NCBI RefSeq assembly: GCF_003609635.1
Contig: NZ_MCIA01000014.1
Coordinates: forward strand, 62,001-126,000
From: Lacrimispora algidixylanolytica
Lineage (GTDB): Bacteria; Bacillota; Clostridia; Lachnospirales; Lachnospiraceae
DNA: 64,000 bases
Direction: 5' to 3'
Positions 63,057 through 64,000 of this stretch are shown one piece after another. How positions within the stretch are numbered: the stretch's first letter is position 1; every line of letters begins with the position of its first letter. The notes beneath the pieces are model-generated. The model was not told the origin of the DNA, ran no database searches, and worked only from the letters and a program-made list of their open reading frames with translations. Made by a program: the position numbers and the translations under genes.

Positions 63057-64000
63057 TCAAATCTCATTAAGCTTTGTAAGCTTTTCTGCCTGGTCTGCTG
63101 CAATCATGGAATCCAGTAATTCGTAAATATCCCCATTCATAATGGCATCAATTTTATATAGAGTCAGCTTGATTCTATGATCTGTCACACGACCCTGAGG
63201 GAAGTTATAGGTACGGATCTTTTCGGAACGATCTCCGGTTCCGATTTGGCCCTTTCTTTGCTCTGACTCAGAATTCTGGCGTTTCTCTAACTCCAGATCG
63301 TAAAGCTTTGAACGCAATAGGCGGAATGCTTTTTCTTTATTTTGAAGCTGTGATTTTTCTGTCTGACTGTAAATAACAATTCCTGTAGGATTATGAGTCA
63401 GTCGAACCGCAGAGTCAGTGGTATTAACACACTGGCCTCCATTTCCAGAAGCACGCATTACATCGATTCTAATATCCTTATCATCAATCACTACATCAAC
63501 TTCCTCAGCCTCAGGCATAACTACTACCGTAGCTGTAGAAGTATGAATTCTTCCACCGCTCTCAGTCTCTGGAACTCTCTGAACGCGGTGTACACCACTT
63601 TCATATTTCATCTTTGAAAATGCGCCTTTTCCTGTGATCATTGCAACTACTTCCTTAAAGCCGCCGATCCCACTTTCATTCAAGCTAATTATTTCTACTT
63701 TCCACCGCTGGCTCTCCGCATAATTAATATACATACGGTATAACTGAGAAGCAAATAAAGCAGCCTCATCACCACCAGCTCCCGCACGGATTTCCAACAT
63801 AATGTTCTTATCATCGTTAGGATCCTTTGGTAAAAGTAAAATCTTAAGCTCCTGCTCTAACTCCTCAATACGCTTCTTAGCATCGGATAACTCTTCCTTT
63901 GCCATTTCCCGCATATCCTCGTCATTTTCTTCATTAAGAATCAGTAAGCTGTCTTCAACTGTCTGCTTCGCCTTCTTATACTGAGTGTAGGTTTCAACAA
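63057..64000 (-). CDS. prfA: Peptide chain release factor 1, C-terminal part
   Basis: The gene runs off the right edge of the window; the frame is open to the last base. The visible 314 codons include the coiled-coil [19 protein letters not shown] and the tRNA-mimic domain with the catalytic GGQ ([17 protein letters not shown]) that triggers peptide release. They also hold the C-terminal [17 protein letters not shown], which is typical of RF1 (UAA/UAG) rather than RF2. Acts in the ribosomal A site. An A-rich gap with overlapping inverted repeats (62931-62983) separates it from the toxin locus. Confidence 0.95.
   Translation of the reverse strand, partial: VETYTQYKKAKQTVEDSLLILNEENDEDMREMAKEELSDAKKRIEELEQELKILLLPKDPNDDKNIMLEIRAGAGGDEAALFASQLYRMYINYAESQRWKVEIISLNESGIGGFKEVVAMITGKGAFSKMKYESGVHRVQRVPETESGGRIHTSTATVVVMPEAEEVDVVIDDKDIRIDVMRASGNGGQCVNTTDSAVRLTHNPTGIVIYSQTEKSQLQNKEKAFRLLRSKLYDLELEKRQNSESEQRKGQIGTGDRSEKIRTYNFPQGRVTDHRIKLTLYKIDAIMNGDIYELLDSMIAADQAEKLTKLNEI

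Overview
The window looks like chromosomal DNA of a low-GC Gram-positive anaerobe of the Lachnospiraceae (Lacrimispora / Lachnoclostridium type). The reasons are the Firmicute-style core genes with AGGAGG ribosome sites, a DUF4250 gene, GW-type cell-wall-binding repeats ending in TPDGY(x)V, [TS]PS[EQ]A linkers in surface proteins and a class B sortase. The genus assignment is inference; no rRNA gene is present.

Bases 1-29,000 are mostly ordinary chromosome. In order: the 3' part of a MATE transporter, thrC, sfsA, a ydjG/ydjH/ydjI-like membrane-stress operon (two zinc-ribbon proteins and a TPM-domain protein), and nfo. An operon follows that reads response regulator, histidine kinase, exported 823-aa protein, ABC ATPase, ABC permease. 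Next come ppk1-ppx, a DUF815 ATPase, pheA, plsC, a CmpB-like membrane protein, cls, a 59-aa DUF4250 gene, a type I asparaginase, clpB, a small secreted wall-binding protein, and a Gfo/Idh/MocA oxidoreductase.

Bases 29,000-61,200 are an accessory surface island, almost all on the minus strand. From upstream to downstream it holds a 324-aa membrane-anchored exported protein, a 763-aa wall-binding protein, three very small membrane-protein genes (two with an apparent single-base frameshift), and a 2121-aa InlB-repeat wall-binding protein. Then come a 159-aa P-loop ATPase, a 1395-aa GLUG/Ig-like wall-binding protein, a 69-aa membrane peptide, a frameshifted ssb, a small gene with an in-frame TGA, a type I toxin-antitoxin candidate, a 237-aa secreted protein, a 4691-aa SpaA/Cna-B adhesin (14 kb gene) and a class B sortase. 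The likely joint role is to build and anchor a very large adhesive cell surface: sortase for the giant protein, GW repeats for the others. The ATPase, the small membrane proteins and ssb suggest either an assembly function or the remains of an integrative element.

Bases 61,200-63,050 carry no large gene. They hold an AT-rich stretch, a perfect-register 12 x 40-bp minisatellite, a strongly G-poor block and a second type I toxin-antitoxin candidate. The window ends inside prfA (release factor 1).

The two toxin-antisense loci are the best candidates for something new. Each has a tiny hydrophobic peptide, a good toxin promoter, a Shine-Dalgarno site locked in a hairpin, a convergent antisense promoter and a shared bidirectional terminator. 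They lie at 44.9 kb and 62.7 kb, inside and upstream of the surface island.
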